Source of the DNA: Rhizobium terricola
Lineage (GTDB): Bacteria > Pseudomonadota > Alphaproteobacteria > Rhizobiales > Rhizobiaceae
Direction: 5' to 3'
DNA length: 64,000 nucleotides
Assembly (NCBI RefSeq): GCF_012927355.1
Contig: NZ_JABBGK010000003.1
Span: 186,001-250,000 of the forward strand
The position numbers were made by a program, and so were the translations under genes. Of this stretch, positions 29,772-37,389 are shown in pieces; positions within the stretch are counted from its first letter, which is position 1, and the number at the start of each line of letters is the position of its first letter. Below the pieces are notes generated by a model. That model had not been told where the DNA came from. It ran no database searches and saw only the letters and a list, made by a program, of their open reading frames with translations.

Positions 29772-30069
29772 ATTTTCGATTGCCGATAGATACATTCTTA
29801 CCATGAGGATTATTCAGCCTGCCCGCGTTCAAGATGTTCTGCGGGCATATGCTGAAATGTGGGACGTAAAAGAAGACGATCGATTGAAGGACGTGATCTA
29901 CAGCTTACACGAGAAGATGAGAGAGGACGGGCTTCTAGTCGATGTCCGTAAGGGCACATATCTGCTTACCGCCAAAGGAATGGAGATCGCCGCCCGTTTC
30001 ATAAAGGAGCGCGAAATAGATAATCGACGATTGTTCTTGATGAAACGCCAACGCAGGTTGTATCAATGA
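29761..30069 (+). CDS. Retron-associated winged-helix protein
   Basis: The 102-residue protein resembles the C-terminal third of the Ec86 effector: an N-terminal ADRYILTMRII segment, a helix-turn-helix region (about 35-60, LKDVIYSLHEKMREDGLLV) and a wing (GTYLLTAKGMEIA, 65-77) with a basic tail. It is probably the separate DNA-binding partner of the NDT-like effector, binding msDNA or holding the effector in the RT complex. It overlaps the effector gene by 11 bp, so they should be made together. The msr part of the ncRNA probably begins inside its 3' end. Confidence 0.75.
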   Translation: MEDRFSIADRYILTMRIIQPARVQDVLRAYAEMWDVKEDDRLKDVIYSLHEKMREDGLLVDVRKGTYLLTAKGMEIAARFIKEREIDNRRLFLMKRQRRLYQ

Positions 30070-30226
30070 GTCGCGAGGCGGTATCGGATAGGGGGCTGCA
30101 CCAGCCTTCCTGCCATTCAGGTCAAATAGTATAAGGATCGCGTGAGAAGTAAGGATCGGTCAGCGATTGGCTGAGCCTTCACCCAACCACTGACCGATCC
30201 TTACTTCTCACGCATTCAAAGCAATC
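30029..30226 (+). ncRNA. Retron msr-msd RNA (predicted)
   Basis: The space between the winged-helix gene and the RT holds a structured RNA. A long msd hairpin (30140-30213) and a short msr-type hairpin GGGGGCTG/CAGCCTTC around CAC (30091-30109) are clear; CAAC/GTTG (about 30048-30060) may be another. For the a1/a2 duplex I propose GATTGTTCTTGA (30029-30040) with TCAAAGCAATC (30216-30226), 11 pairs with one bulge and one G-U; this is the weakest part, and it would overlap the end of the upstream gene. Position directly upstream of the RT matches known retrons. Confidence 0.7.
30140..30213 (+). repeat. Perfect 24-bp inverted repeat, msd stem
   Basis: Left arm 30140-30163 (begins GCGTGAGAAGTAAGG) and right arm 30190-30213 are perfect complements over 24 bp, around a 26-base loop that may hold a small TTGG/CCAA inner stem. 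Reverse transcription of this arm would give an msDNA of about 75-85 bases. There is no T-tract after it, so it is not an intrinsic terminator. Confidence 0.9.
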
Positions 30227-30248
30227 TTCTTGGAGATTGGTTTTTCCC

Positions 30249-31265
30249 ATGCCGCCTCGCTCCTACTACAAAGAACCGCGCGTCTCGGACTACATCGCAT
30301 TCGCGGATGCATATTTTCCTGAGGAAAGGAATCTGGCCGCCGAATTCGCGGAACGGACGCGGTTACCGTACGTCGAAAGCTCCAAGCACCTAGCGGCCTA
30401 TGTGGGGGTGTCGCCATCCCTTCTCCGCCAAATCATGCACAAGCCCTCATACCATTACCGAGAGTTCCCTCTTCACAAGGCGGATGGGAGCGAGCGGAAA
30501 ATTTCGACGCCAAAGACCTATCTCAAGGTGGTGCAATGGTGGGTCTTAGATAACATCCTCGCGCGACAGGCGCTCGATGAGTGCGTCCACGGTTTCCGGA
30601 GCGGGCGCAGTTATGTGACTAACGCTCGCGTCCACCAAAACTCCCGGCATATATTGAACGTTGACATCAAAAGCTTCTTTGACAGCATCAAGATGTCCCA
30701 AGTCGCCAACGTTTTTTTGTCGTTGGGATACTCGGAAGCTGGAAGCCTTACTTTGACGGCCTTAACCACGAAGGACGGGGTGGCACCGACTGGGGCTCCT
30801 ACCAGTCCCATGATTGCAAACCTTATATTCCGTGATGCCGACCTCGCATTGGCCGAATTCGCGGAAGCTAACGGTTTAATCTACTCAAGATATGCAGACG
30901 ATCTTACTTTCTCCGGCCAACACAGAATACCAGATGAGGCGGTCGCAAAGATCGCGGAGATCGTTAATGCTGCCGGCTTCGAACTAAACATAAAGAAGAC
31001 CAAATTCATGGGACCCGGTGACCGACAGGATGTCACCGGAGTAGTTGTTAACAGCGGCCTCAATGCCCCGAGAGAATGGCGAAACTGGGCGAGGGGCTAC
31101 CTTCACCGCGTCCGGCTGAACCCCGATAAGAGCGCTGAAGAGTTAGGTCGTGTTCGCGGCGTCTACGGCATCCTTCGTCAGTTCGATCCTGAGCGGACGA
31201 AAAGCCTGACACGCGCTGCATTCGAAACCCTAGAAGCGCTGAAACAGTATCGAACTGAGCCCTGA
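30249..31265 (+). CDS. Retron reverse transcriptase
   Basis: The 338-residue RT has the retron-specific features: region X motif NARVH (125-129), region RT3 LNVDIKSFFDSI (136-147, catalytic D139), GAPTSPMIANLIF (182-194), YADD (215-218) and region Y motif VTG (262-264). It copies the msd RNA from a branching guanosine in msr to make msDNA. I start at ATG 30249 (GGAG 13 bp upstream); a TTG at 30237 would put the ribosome site too close. It is the last gene before the right end of the element. Confidence 0.95.
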   Translation: MPPRSYYKEPRVSDYIAFADAYFPEERNLAAEFAERTRLPYVESSKHLAAYVGVSPSLLRQIMHKPSYHYREFPLHKADGSERKISTPKTYLKVVQWWVLDNILARQALDECVHGFRSGRSYVTNARVHQNSRHILNVDIKSFFDSIKMSQVANVFLSLGYSEAGSLTLTALTTKDGVAPTGAPTSPMIANLIFRDADLALAEFAEANGLIYSRYADDLTFSGQHRIPDEAVAKIAEIVNAAGFELNIKKTKFMGPGDRQDVTGVVVNSGLNAPREWRNWARGYLHRVRLNPDKSAEELGRVRGVYGILRQFDPERTKSLTRAAFETLEALKQYRTEP

Positions 31266-31328
31266 AACGGGGCCTCGTATGCGTGCGAACTCCCCTAGAC
31301 AAAGGCACTCCATTTCTCTATTTCAGCG

Positions 31329-31348
31329 CCGTACCCACGAATGTACCC
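31329..31348 (+). repeat. Right copy of 20-bp end motif
   Basis: CCGTACCCACGAATGTACCC, 17 of 20 identical to 17711-17730 and in the same orientation, 55 bp before the attR core. Confidence 0.6.
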
Positions 31349-31403
31349 AAACCGCATTTTGGCGATGCATGAATCAATGGGTTACGCGACGTTTGGCGGG
31401 CGG

Positions 31404-31420
31404 TCCCACCCTCTCCGCCA
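31404..31420 (+). repeat. Right attachment site (attR core)
   Basis: 17-bp TCCCACCCTCTCCGCCA, identical to the 3' end of tRNA-Ser at 17645-17661. It marks the right end of the element. Confidence 0.9.
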
Positions 31421-31507
31421 TGTCAGATCTTCGGCCTTAAGGTTTCCCCGAGACTAGCTGGCTTACTTCTATATTTGGAGTGCGCCCCGTTTCACCGGAG
31501 AGGTTGG

Positions 31508-31972
31508 CTAGTTTGATTTAGCCCCGATGAACTGCCGTGGGGATGCCATCTTGAGCGCGGAATGGGGATGGGTTTCTTTGTAGTCCTCGATCCATCCGTC
31601 GATGAGCCGGGGCGCCGTTTCAGCGTCCGGTAGGGTCGAGATGCGGATATAGTCTCGCTTCAGGGTTTTGACGAATGCCTCGGACCTGCCGTTCGACTGC
31701 GGACTGGCCACCGGCGTGAAGCAGGGCGTCAGGTTGAGCGCCTGGGCAAACAGCTTGGTCTCCCGCGCTGTGTAGGCCGAACCATTGTCCGAGAGATGCT
31801 CGATAGCATGTGGGGCTCGGGTGGCGCCGAACCCTTTCTCGAACGCCTCCGGCATCATGTCGCGCCCGTCTGAGCCGGAGAAGCCTGTGCCACCGGCAAC
31901 GCAGATTGGGCGCAACGCCATCGCGGCGAGCAGTGGAAGACACTGTCTCGCCTGGTTCGGGGCGCTGCTCAA
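31508..31972 (-). pseudogene. Truncated IS3-family transposase (OrfB remnant)
   Basis: The translated fragment holds the end of an rve/DDE transposase: LSDNGSAYTA (second Asp), PQSNGRSEAFVKTLKRDY (the Glu) and THPHSALKMASPRQF. The first catalytic Asp and the HTH-containing OrfA are missing, and the first 35 residues do not look like the family, so it is a decayed remnant. No terminal inverted repeats are recognisable. It lies 90 bp outside attR, showing that this junction has had earlier insertions. Confidence 0.88.
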
Positions 31973-32289
31973 TGATCGTTAGCTGCTACTCGGTTGTCCA
32001 CGGCCTGCGGCGAACATCACCCGTCAGCAGTTCAACGTGCCGATACGCGTTGGACATACGCCCGTCCTCAAGCCTGTGCTTGAACCTCTCTGCTTGTGCC
32101 GACTGTCCGGTCGAAATGGGGGCAGCTCAGACGTGAAACGGTGCCGCCTGAAATCGCATATCAATGGTCGCGCCGAAAATCATCAGCAGGGTCTCGAGTG
32201 GTGTATTGACTGCAACGGTCACCACTGTCGCGGTCAACCCGTCCCTTCTGAAGTCCTCGCCAGCCTGCGACAACGGCTGGTTGGAGACG
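31973..32289. other. Non-coding region with possible transposon debris
   Basis: This 317-bp stretch between the transposase remnant and the araC-type gene has no supported gene. It may contain further decayed insertion-sequence DNA, but I recognise no specific remnant. Confidence 0.4.
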
Positions 32290-33132
32290 TCAGCGGGAAA
32301 GCCAGTCGGAAGCGCCCTGGCGGTAGAGGCGGGGCGAGACGGCGGTGTGATTACGAAAGAAGCGGCTGAAATGGGCCGGGTCGGAGAAGCCGAGGCTGCT
32401 TGCCGCCGCGCTGAGCGTCTCCTGAGAGACCACCGTGAGGCGGATCGCCTGTTCGAGCCGCACCACATTCTGGAACAGGCCCGGCGACATGCCCGTGCAT
32501 GCCTTGAACTGGCGGAAGAAATTTGCCCGGCTCATGCCGATCTCTGCCACGACCTGGTCGATGGTATCGAAATCGGCGTTGTTCTGCTGGAAGAACTTGA
32601 CTGCCTTGCGGATACGCCAGTCGAAGAGATGCGGCCGACCGCATCTGGCGCCGGCATGGCCCGCGGCGCCGGCTCGCGAGATTGTGGTCAAGACCAACTG
32701 GCTGAGCAGGAACTCCACATCCATCCGTGACGGAGATACGCCACTCAGGCAATCGACGACCGCCATCAGGATGCGATAGGCGTCACGCGAGACATGTCCC
32801 GAATTCGACTTGAAGAAGTCCATCGGGTTGAAATCGCCGAGATCTGCGCTCAATGCTGCGAGCCAGTCGGAATCAATATAGAGTGCGATGATCTGCGTGG
32901 GCGGCTGGCCGGGTCGGTAGACGAACTCGTGGGGCCGCCAGGCATCGACCAGCACCACCGAATCTTCCGTCAGCGGCGCCGCGACATCATCGACGATGAA
33001 GCTCGAATCCGCTCCGCCGACCTTGAACAGCATGTGGCAGTGGGGATGAGCATGGCGCACGAGGCAGTGCTCGAGCTCGACAAGCGCAACCCGACCAAAA
33101 CTCCCCAACATGACACGTACGGCTGACGTCAT
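32290..33132 (-). CDS. AraC family transcriptional regulator
   Basis: The 280-residue regulator has an N-terminal cupin sensor (HAHPHCHMLFKVGG near residue 27, then WRPHEFVYRPG) and a C-terminal double helix-turn-helix (about 175-275): DQVVAEIGMSRANFFRQFKA and AASSLGFSDPAHFSRFFRN. The ligand is unknown. It is divergent from the iclR-type gene at 33216, with 83 bp between, and may regulate it or the hydrolase cluster. Confidence 0.9.
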   Translation of the reverse strand: MTSAVRVMLGSFGRVALVELEHCLVRHAHPHCHMLFKVGGADSSFIVDDVAAPLTEDSVVLVDAWRPHEFVYRPGQPPTQIIALYIDSDWLAALSADLGDFNPMDFFKSNSGHVSRDAYRILMAVVDCLSGVSPSRMDVEFLLSQLVLTTISRAGAAGHAGARCGRPHLFDWRIRKAVKFFQQNNADFDTIDQVVAEIGMSRANFFRQFKACTGMSPGLFQNVVRLEQAIRLTVVSQETLSAAASSLGFSDPAHFSRFFRNHTAVSPRLYRQGASDWLSR

Positions 33133-33215
33133 GATCGCTCGATTACCAAGTTTCCAGTTTGAAAGAGAACAGAACTGCCGCAGTCATTCAAGTCGTGAAT
33201 TGACTTAGCAAAGGC

Positions 33216-34046
33216 GTGAAGCGATACGATATTCGCCAGGGCACGAGAGGTGGGAGACGGCAGTTGGACGAAGACGAGTCCACGCGACTGAGGCTGGTTC
33301 CTGCCGTGGAACGCGCGTCCATCATTCTTGACATCGTGTCCGCCTCCAAGCGCTACCTCACTGTTTCCGATCTCGCGCGCGAGACGTCCCTTCCGAAGAG
33401 CACTGTGCACGGCCTCTGCACCACGCTCCTGCATCTCGGGCTTCTCATTCGGCGGCCGGACCAGACCTTCGTGCTCGGTCCGCATCTGCTGAAATGGTCG
33501 AACGCCTTTGAACGGCAGACGGACATCGCTGCCGAGTTCGCGGCTCTCTGGGACCAGACCGACGAGTTCAGGGATTCGGTGGTGTCGTTGTGCATTCTGG
33601 ACGAGACGGACGTGGTGTTCATCGCGGCGCGGCAGCGAAGCGCGCTCGAGCATTTCACTGTCCGACCGGGCATGCGACTTCCGGCAGTCTTTTGTGCGGC
33701 GGGCAAGGCGATGATCGCGCGCTGGCCCGATCACGACATTCATCGGGCTTTGAAGGCTTTTCCGGAGCGGTTGACGGAGCGATCGATCACCGACGTCGGC
33801 GAATTTCTCGAAGAGGTGAAGGCGGTGCGTGCCGATGGCGTCGCAGTCGACGTGGGGCAATGCCAGCGTGGCGTTACCAATTTCGCTGCCGCGGTTCTCA
33901 ATTCGTTGAACCGAACCGTGGCCGCCGTGCTGATCAGCGTCAATTCGGAAGATCTTCCGGAGGATGCGATCAGGGAGTTCAGCGCCAGTGCACGCGGGCT
34001 CGCGACGCGCCTTTCGCAGCGTCTGGGCGCGGAACTGGCCGGCTGA
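33216..34046 (+). CDS. IclR family transcriptional regulator
   Basis: The protein has an N-terminal winged helix (LTVSDLARETSLPKSTVHGLC, about residues 48-68) and a C-terminal effector-binding IclR domain (about 95-270). The listed start is a GTG; a TTG at 33264 with GGTGGGAG just upstream may be the true start and gives a 260-residue protein. It is a clear paralogue of the regulator at 35088-35918 (shared RRPDQTF-LGPHL and WSNAF). The gene between them on the minus strand encodes an alpha/beta hydrolase, a likely target. Confidence 0.9.
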   Translation: MKRYDIRQGTRGGRRQLDEDESTRLRLVPAVERASIILDIVSASKRYLTVSDLARETSLPKSTVHGLCTTLLHLGLLIRRPDQTFVLGPHLLKWSNAFERQTDIAAEFAALWDQTDEFRDSVVSLCILDETDVVFIAARQRSALEHFTVRPGMRLPAVFCAAGKAMIARWPDHDIHRALKAFPERLTERSITDVGEFLEEVKAVRADGVAVDVGQCQRGVTNFAAAVLNSLNRTVAAVLISVNSEDLPEDAIREFSASARGLATRLSQRLGAELAG

Positions 34047-34090
34047 GCCAGGCGTGTACGCGCGTGGGCGTTGCTGCGCGCGCATCGGCA

Positions 34091-34960
34091 TCAGCGGGCG
34101 GCACGGGTCCGTATCCGGCCGCTCCCGGATTTCCATTCGATGTCCTCCAGATGGCCGCAAATCAGGTCGAGCACCACTTCCGTGCTGTCATGCTGCGGGA
34201 AATGGCCGTCATTGCGCAGGATTACCCACTTCATCGGTCCCCGAACGTGTGCCGACAGTGCCGACATCTGCTGATGGGCACCGTATTCATCGTTCAGCCC
34301 CTGGACCAGGAGCAGAGGGGCGCCGAGCGTGGCGAGGCGAGCGAGCACATGGTCGGGGCGCGCAGCCAGCGCCTCGCGCGCGGCGGCCCAGCAACGAACC
34401 GCAAGGTCGGGATCCAGATGCTCGGCCTCCAAGCGGGCGATGTCATCGCTGAAACGGGAATCCGCCAGAAGGTCGCCGGTCGTGGCGACGAACTGCCGGT
34501 CGGCGTGAACCTGCGGCGAGAGTGCCACGATCCGCTCGACCATCGAGGGGTGGGCGCATGCAAACAGCATGGCCACCGCCACGCCGTCGCTGTGGGCTAC
34601 GATGTCCGCCGACGTGATGCCGAGTGCCCGCAGGATAGCAGGCAGCACCCGCAGCGACTCGTGGGTGAGATGGTCGTCCGCCTCGATCCCGGGGCTTGCA
34701 GGACTCGATCCGCGGCCGGGGCGGGAGTAGGCGATGATGCGTCGAGCCGGATGGCGAGCCTCCAGCGCCTCGGCGATCTCCTGGAAGGATTCGAGGCTTC
34801 CCAGCCCGTGCGTGATGAGCAGGATAGCGCGTGGCGCATCCTTCCCAATGTCCAAGACGTCGATGCTGCCCGCATCCGTCGCGACAATCTGGCGCCTCCA
34901 AGCCGGCAATCTCGCCATGCGTGCGGCAGTCGCACTTCTGTCCTGTCTGAAATACAGCAT
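34091..34960 (-). CDS. Alpha/beta hydrolase
   Basis: The 289-residue alpha/beta hydrolase has the oxyanion motif LLITHGLGS (near 49), nucleophile elbow AHSDG (122-126, S124) instead of the usual GxSxG, and the catalytic His in RNDGHFPQHD near the C-terminus. No signal peptide is evident. It may hydrolyse a lactone, ester or C-C bond; no substrate can be assigned. It is convergent with the first iclR gene and lies between the two IclR paralogues. Confidence 0.85.
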   Translation of the reverse strand: MLYFRQDRSATAARMARLPAWRRQIVATDAGSIDVLDIGKDAPRAILLITHGLGSLESFQEIAEALEARHPARRIIAYSRPGRGSSPASPGIEADDHLTHESLRVLPAILRALGITSADIVAHSDGVAVAMLFACAHPSMVERIVALSPQVHADRQFVATTGDLLADSRFSDDIARLEAEHLDPDLAVRCWAAAREALAARPDHVLARLATLGAPLLLVQGLNDEYGAHQQMSALSAHVRGPMKWVILRNDGHFPQHDSTEVVLDLICGHLEDIEWKSGSGRIRTRAAR

Positions 34961-35087
34961 TGATCCCCTCCCAAGGATGAGCCGCCGGCATCCCTGCTCT
35001 TGCAGATCAGCGCCGGCCCGTCAGGATCATGGCATCAACAGGCGAGGGCGATAAGCCCCGGGGCCTGCCGGAACTTGCCCCAGAATC

Positions 35088-35918
35088 TCATTTTTGTTCG
35101 CGCGGGGGCCGACCGCGGCTCCCCACCTCGCCGGCGACAGAGAGATCCGCGCCCATGCGATGGGAGAGCCGGGTGGCCATCTGCAGCACGTTGTCGATGA
35201 TCGAGGAACGGTCGGCCATGGCATCGGCATCCATCGAGAGGCTGACGGCGACGCCTGCGATCGGTCGATTGCGCGAATCCAGCACCGTTGCGCCGAAACA
35301 AACCATGCCTTCGACAATCTGCTCCTCGTCGCAACTGTATCCGTCACGTCTGACGGCGCGCAGTTCGGTCAAGAGCTCGTCCACGCTGCGGACGCTGTGG
35401 CCCGTCCGCGCCTCCGGAAGGCCCTGGGCATAGAGACGACGGACCTCGTAGTCACTCATGTGGCTGAGAAAGGCCTTGCCCGTCGCGGTGAAGGCGGCGG
35501 GAAGGCGCATGCCAACCCGGAATTCGAGGGAAGAGTGCGCGCGCTCGTTGTTGCGGGCGGCAATGTAGACGACTTCCGCACCATCCTGCACGGTCAGCGT
35601 GATCGTGGCGCCAGGCAGCCCCGTCTCCTGGTCCCAAACGGCGGCGAACTCGGTGGCCACGTCCGATTGCAGCGTGAAGGCGTTCGACCAGCGCATCAGA
35701 TGTGGTCCGAGCTGGAAGGTCTGGTCCGGGCGTCGGATCAGGAGCTCGAGATTGACGAGTGTCTGGCAAAGGGAATGAACGCTGGAACGCGCAATCTTCA
35801 GTTCGCGGGAGAGATCGGAGAGGCTCAGAAAGGTTTTCGAACGCGCCACGACGTCGAGAATACGGGCGCCTCGTTCGAGCGCGGGCGACTGATGTGCCTT
35901 GGTGTCCGTTGAAGCCAT
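35088..35918 (-). CDS. IclR family transcriptional regulator
   Basis: The 276-residue regulator has HTH FLSLSDLSRELKIARSSVHSLC (about 30-51 in two adjoining helices) and an effector domain with the usual AFTATGKAFLS and a QIVEGMVCFGATV region. It is divergent from the long rightward cluster that starts at 36091, separated by 172 bp, and is therefore the best candidate regulator of that cluster. It is a paralogue of the regulator at 33216. Confidence 0.92.
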   Translation of the reverse strand: MASTDTKAHQSPALERGARILDVVARSKTFLSLSDLSRELKIARSSVHSLCQTLVNLELLIRRPDQTFQLGPHLMRWSNAFTLQSDVATEFAAVWDQETGLPGATITLTVQDGAEVVYIAARNNERAHSSLEFRVGMRLPAAFTATGKAFLSHMSDYEVRRLYAQGLPEARTGHSVRSVDELLTELRAVRRDGYSCDEEQIVEGMVCFGATVLDSRNRPIAGVAVSLSMDADAMADRSSIIDNVLQMATRLSHRMGADLSVAGEVGSRGRPPREQK

Positions 35919-36090
35919 GAAGCGATCCGCAGATTTGGTAGGGCGTCATTTTTCTTCTTGACATTCGTATAGCCCGCCGACTAGCGTCCAGTCCAATGAA
36001 AAGTGTTCAGTATATTGAACGATTATCGAAATGCAGGATGCGGTCCCGGTTATGAGGATCGCGTGAAGTGAAGCGCTGGAGGTTTCAGGC

Positions 36091-36480
36091 ATGGTCATGA
36101 GCGTGCGAGACTGGGCTGTCCGTTTCGGCGAGGCATCGGACCGGGATCCGACGATCGGTGCCATGGCCCGGTATTTCACTTGCCGCTACCTCTGGGACAT
36201 GGGCTCGGCAAAGGTCATCGTCGATGTCCGGGACGGCAAGGTGCACAGCATCAATACCGACCCCCAACCGCTGGACGCCTATGACTTTGCGCTTCGGGCA
36301 AGCGCGGGAACCTGGCGCGAGTTCGCCAAGCCCACACCGGAGCCGATGTATCACGGCATCTGGTCGGCCAGCTTCCGCCGCGACCTGAAGATCGAGGGCA
36401 ACATCCTCCTGATGATGCAGAACCTGCGCAACTTCACGGTCCAGTTCGAATTGCTCCGCAAGGTCGGCGTGCCGGTCTGA
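36091..36480 (+). CDS. SCP2-like small protein
   Basis: The 129-residue soluble protein resembles SCP2 sterol/lipid-carrier domains: DGKVHSINTDP (strand), a central Trp-rich stretch (TWREFAKPTPEPMYHGIW, about 74-91) and the usual closing DLKIEGNILLMMQNLRNF (97-114). GGAGG lies 8 bp upstream of the ATG. Such domains bind hydrophobic ligands in the cytoplasm. It opens the cluster of hydrolase, lactonase and ABC importer genes. The family assignment is moderate. Confidence 0.6.
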   Translation: MVMSVRDWAVRFGEASDRDPTIGAMARYFTCRYLWDMGSAKVIVDVRDGKVHSINTDPQPLDAYDFALRASAGTWREFAKPTPEPMYHGIWSASFRRDLKIEGNILLMMQNLRNFTVQFELLRKVGVPV

Positions 36481-36512
36481 CGACGTCCCCATTACCTACA
36501 GGAATAACCGGA

Positions 36513-37361
36513 ATGGCCAAGCACTCCCCCGTTATCGGTCGTTACGTCACCATCGATGTGGACGGCTACGAATACAAGGTCTTCTATCTCAGGAATGGCA
36601 GCGGCGTTCCGCTGGTTTGCCAGCACACTGCGGGCTGCCACAATCACCAGTGGCGGGGCCTGCTCGAGGACGAGTCGATCACCGGTCGCTACGACGTGAT
36701 TGCCTACGACCTCGCACGCCACGGCAAGTCCGACCCGCCTCTCAACAAGGAGTGGTGGAAGGAAGAATACGTACTGACCGCGCGTCACTACATGAACTTC
36801 ATCATAGCGCTCTGCGATGCGTTGGAACTCGACCGGCCGATCTTCATGGGATCGAGCTTCGGCGGCAACGTGGCTCTGCAGCTGGCCCTGCATCATCCGG
36901 ACAAATTCCGTGCCGTCATTCCCGTCGAGGCGGCCGAACACGCGCCCGGCTTCTATCTCGACTGGTGGCGTCACCCCCATGCCAACGCGGCACAGGTCTG
37001 CGCCAGTGGCGTCTGGGACTTGATGGCGCCGCAGAGCCCGGACATGGATCGCTGGCTGACCTGGCACTACTACACACAGGGTTCCGAAGCCTTCAAGGGC
37101 GACCTGTTCTTCTATTCCATCGATCACGACCTGCGCGGCAAGCTCGGGAACATCGATACGAAGCGCTGCCCGGTCATCATGATGACCGGAACCTACGACT
37201 ATCTCACGCCGCCCGAAGCGACGGAAAACACCGCCCGCCAGATCCCCGGCGGCATCTACATCGAAATGGAGGACATCGGCCATTTTCCGATGTCAGAGAA
37301 CTATCCGCTGTTCGCCGTCTATCTGAAAGAGGCGCTTCGACTTGTCGAAGCGCGCACCTGA
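36513..37361 (+). CDS. Alpha/beta hydrolase
   Basis: The 282-residue alpha/beta hydrolase has a full catalytic set: nucleophile S115 in GSSFGG, acid D229 (GTYDYLTPPE) and H257 (EDIGHFPMSE). The oxyanion region is QHTAGCHNHQWRGL, and YDLARHGKSDPP is typical of the C-C hydrolase/haloperoxidase-like branch. It is probably cytoplasmic. It sits 32 bp after the SCP2-like gene and 28 bp before the lactonase gene, so it is in one operon and likely acts on the imported compound. Confidence 0.87.
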   Translation: MAKHSPVIGRYVTIDVDGYEYKVFYLRNGSGVPLVCQHTAGCHNHQWRGLLEDESITGRYDVIAYDLARHGKSDPPLNKEWWKEEYVLTARHYMNFIIALCDALELDRPIFMGSSFGGNVALQLALHHPDKFRAVIPVEAAEHAPGFYLDWWRHPHANAAQVCASGVWDLMAPQSPDMDRWLTWHYYTQGSEAFKGDLFFYSIDHDLRGKLGNIDTKRCPVIMMTGTYDYLTPPEATENTARQIPGGIYIEMEDIGHFPMSENYPLFAVYLKEALRLVEART

Positions 37362-37389
37362 AACCGATTCCGAAAGCGGGAAATCATCC

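Larger units (their letters stand above)
17645..31420. mobile_element. tRNA-Ser integrative element with mobilization and defence genes
   Basis: The 13.8-kb insertion is bounded by identical 17-bp copies of TCCCACCCTCTCCGCCA, one being the 3' end of tRNA-Ser and the other at 31404-31420. The integrase gene starts 79 bp inside the left end. Content in order: integrase, polymerase-like protein, small unknown gene, oriT-like region, mobC, relaxase, unknown gene, Type III restriction-modification pair, retron. There is no conjugation pore, so transfer would need a helper: an integrative mobilizable element. Composition is visibly more AT-rich than the flanking core, especially from 24700 to 31300. 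Confidence 0.9.

Noticed and set aside
30140..30213. The long inverted repeat as a simple transcription terminator
   Set aside because: A 24-bp perfect stem with a 26-base loop and no T-tract directly upstream of an RT with retron motifs fits an msd far better.
33129..34160. A 343-codon minus-strand frame opposite the first iclR gene
   Set aside because: The plus strand encodes a full IclR regulator; the antisense frame has His/Arg-rich sequence and no domain.
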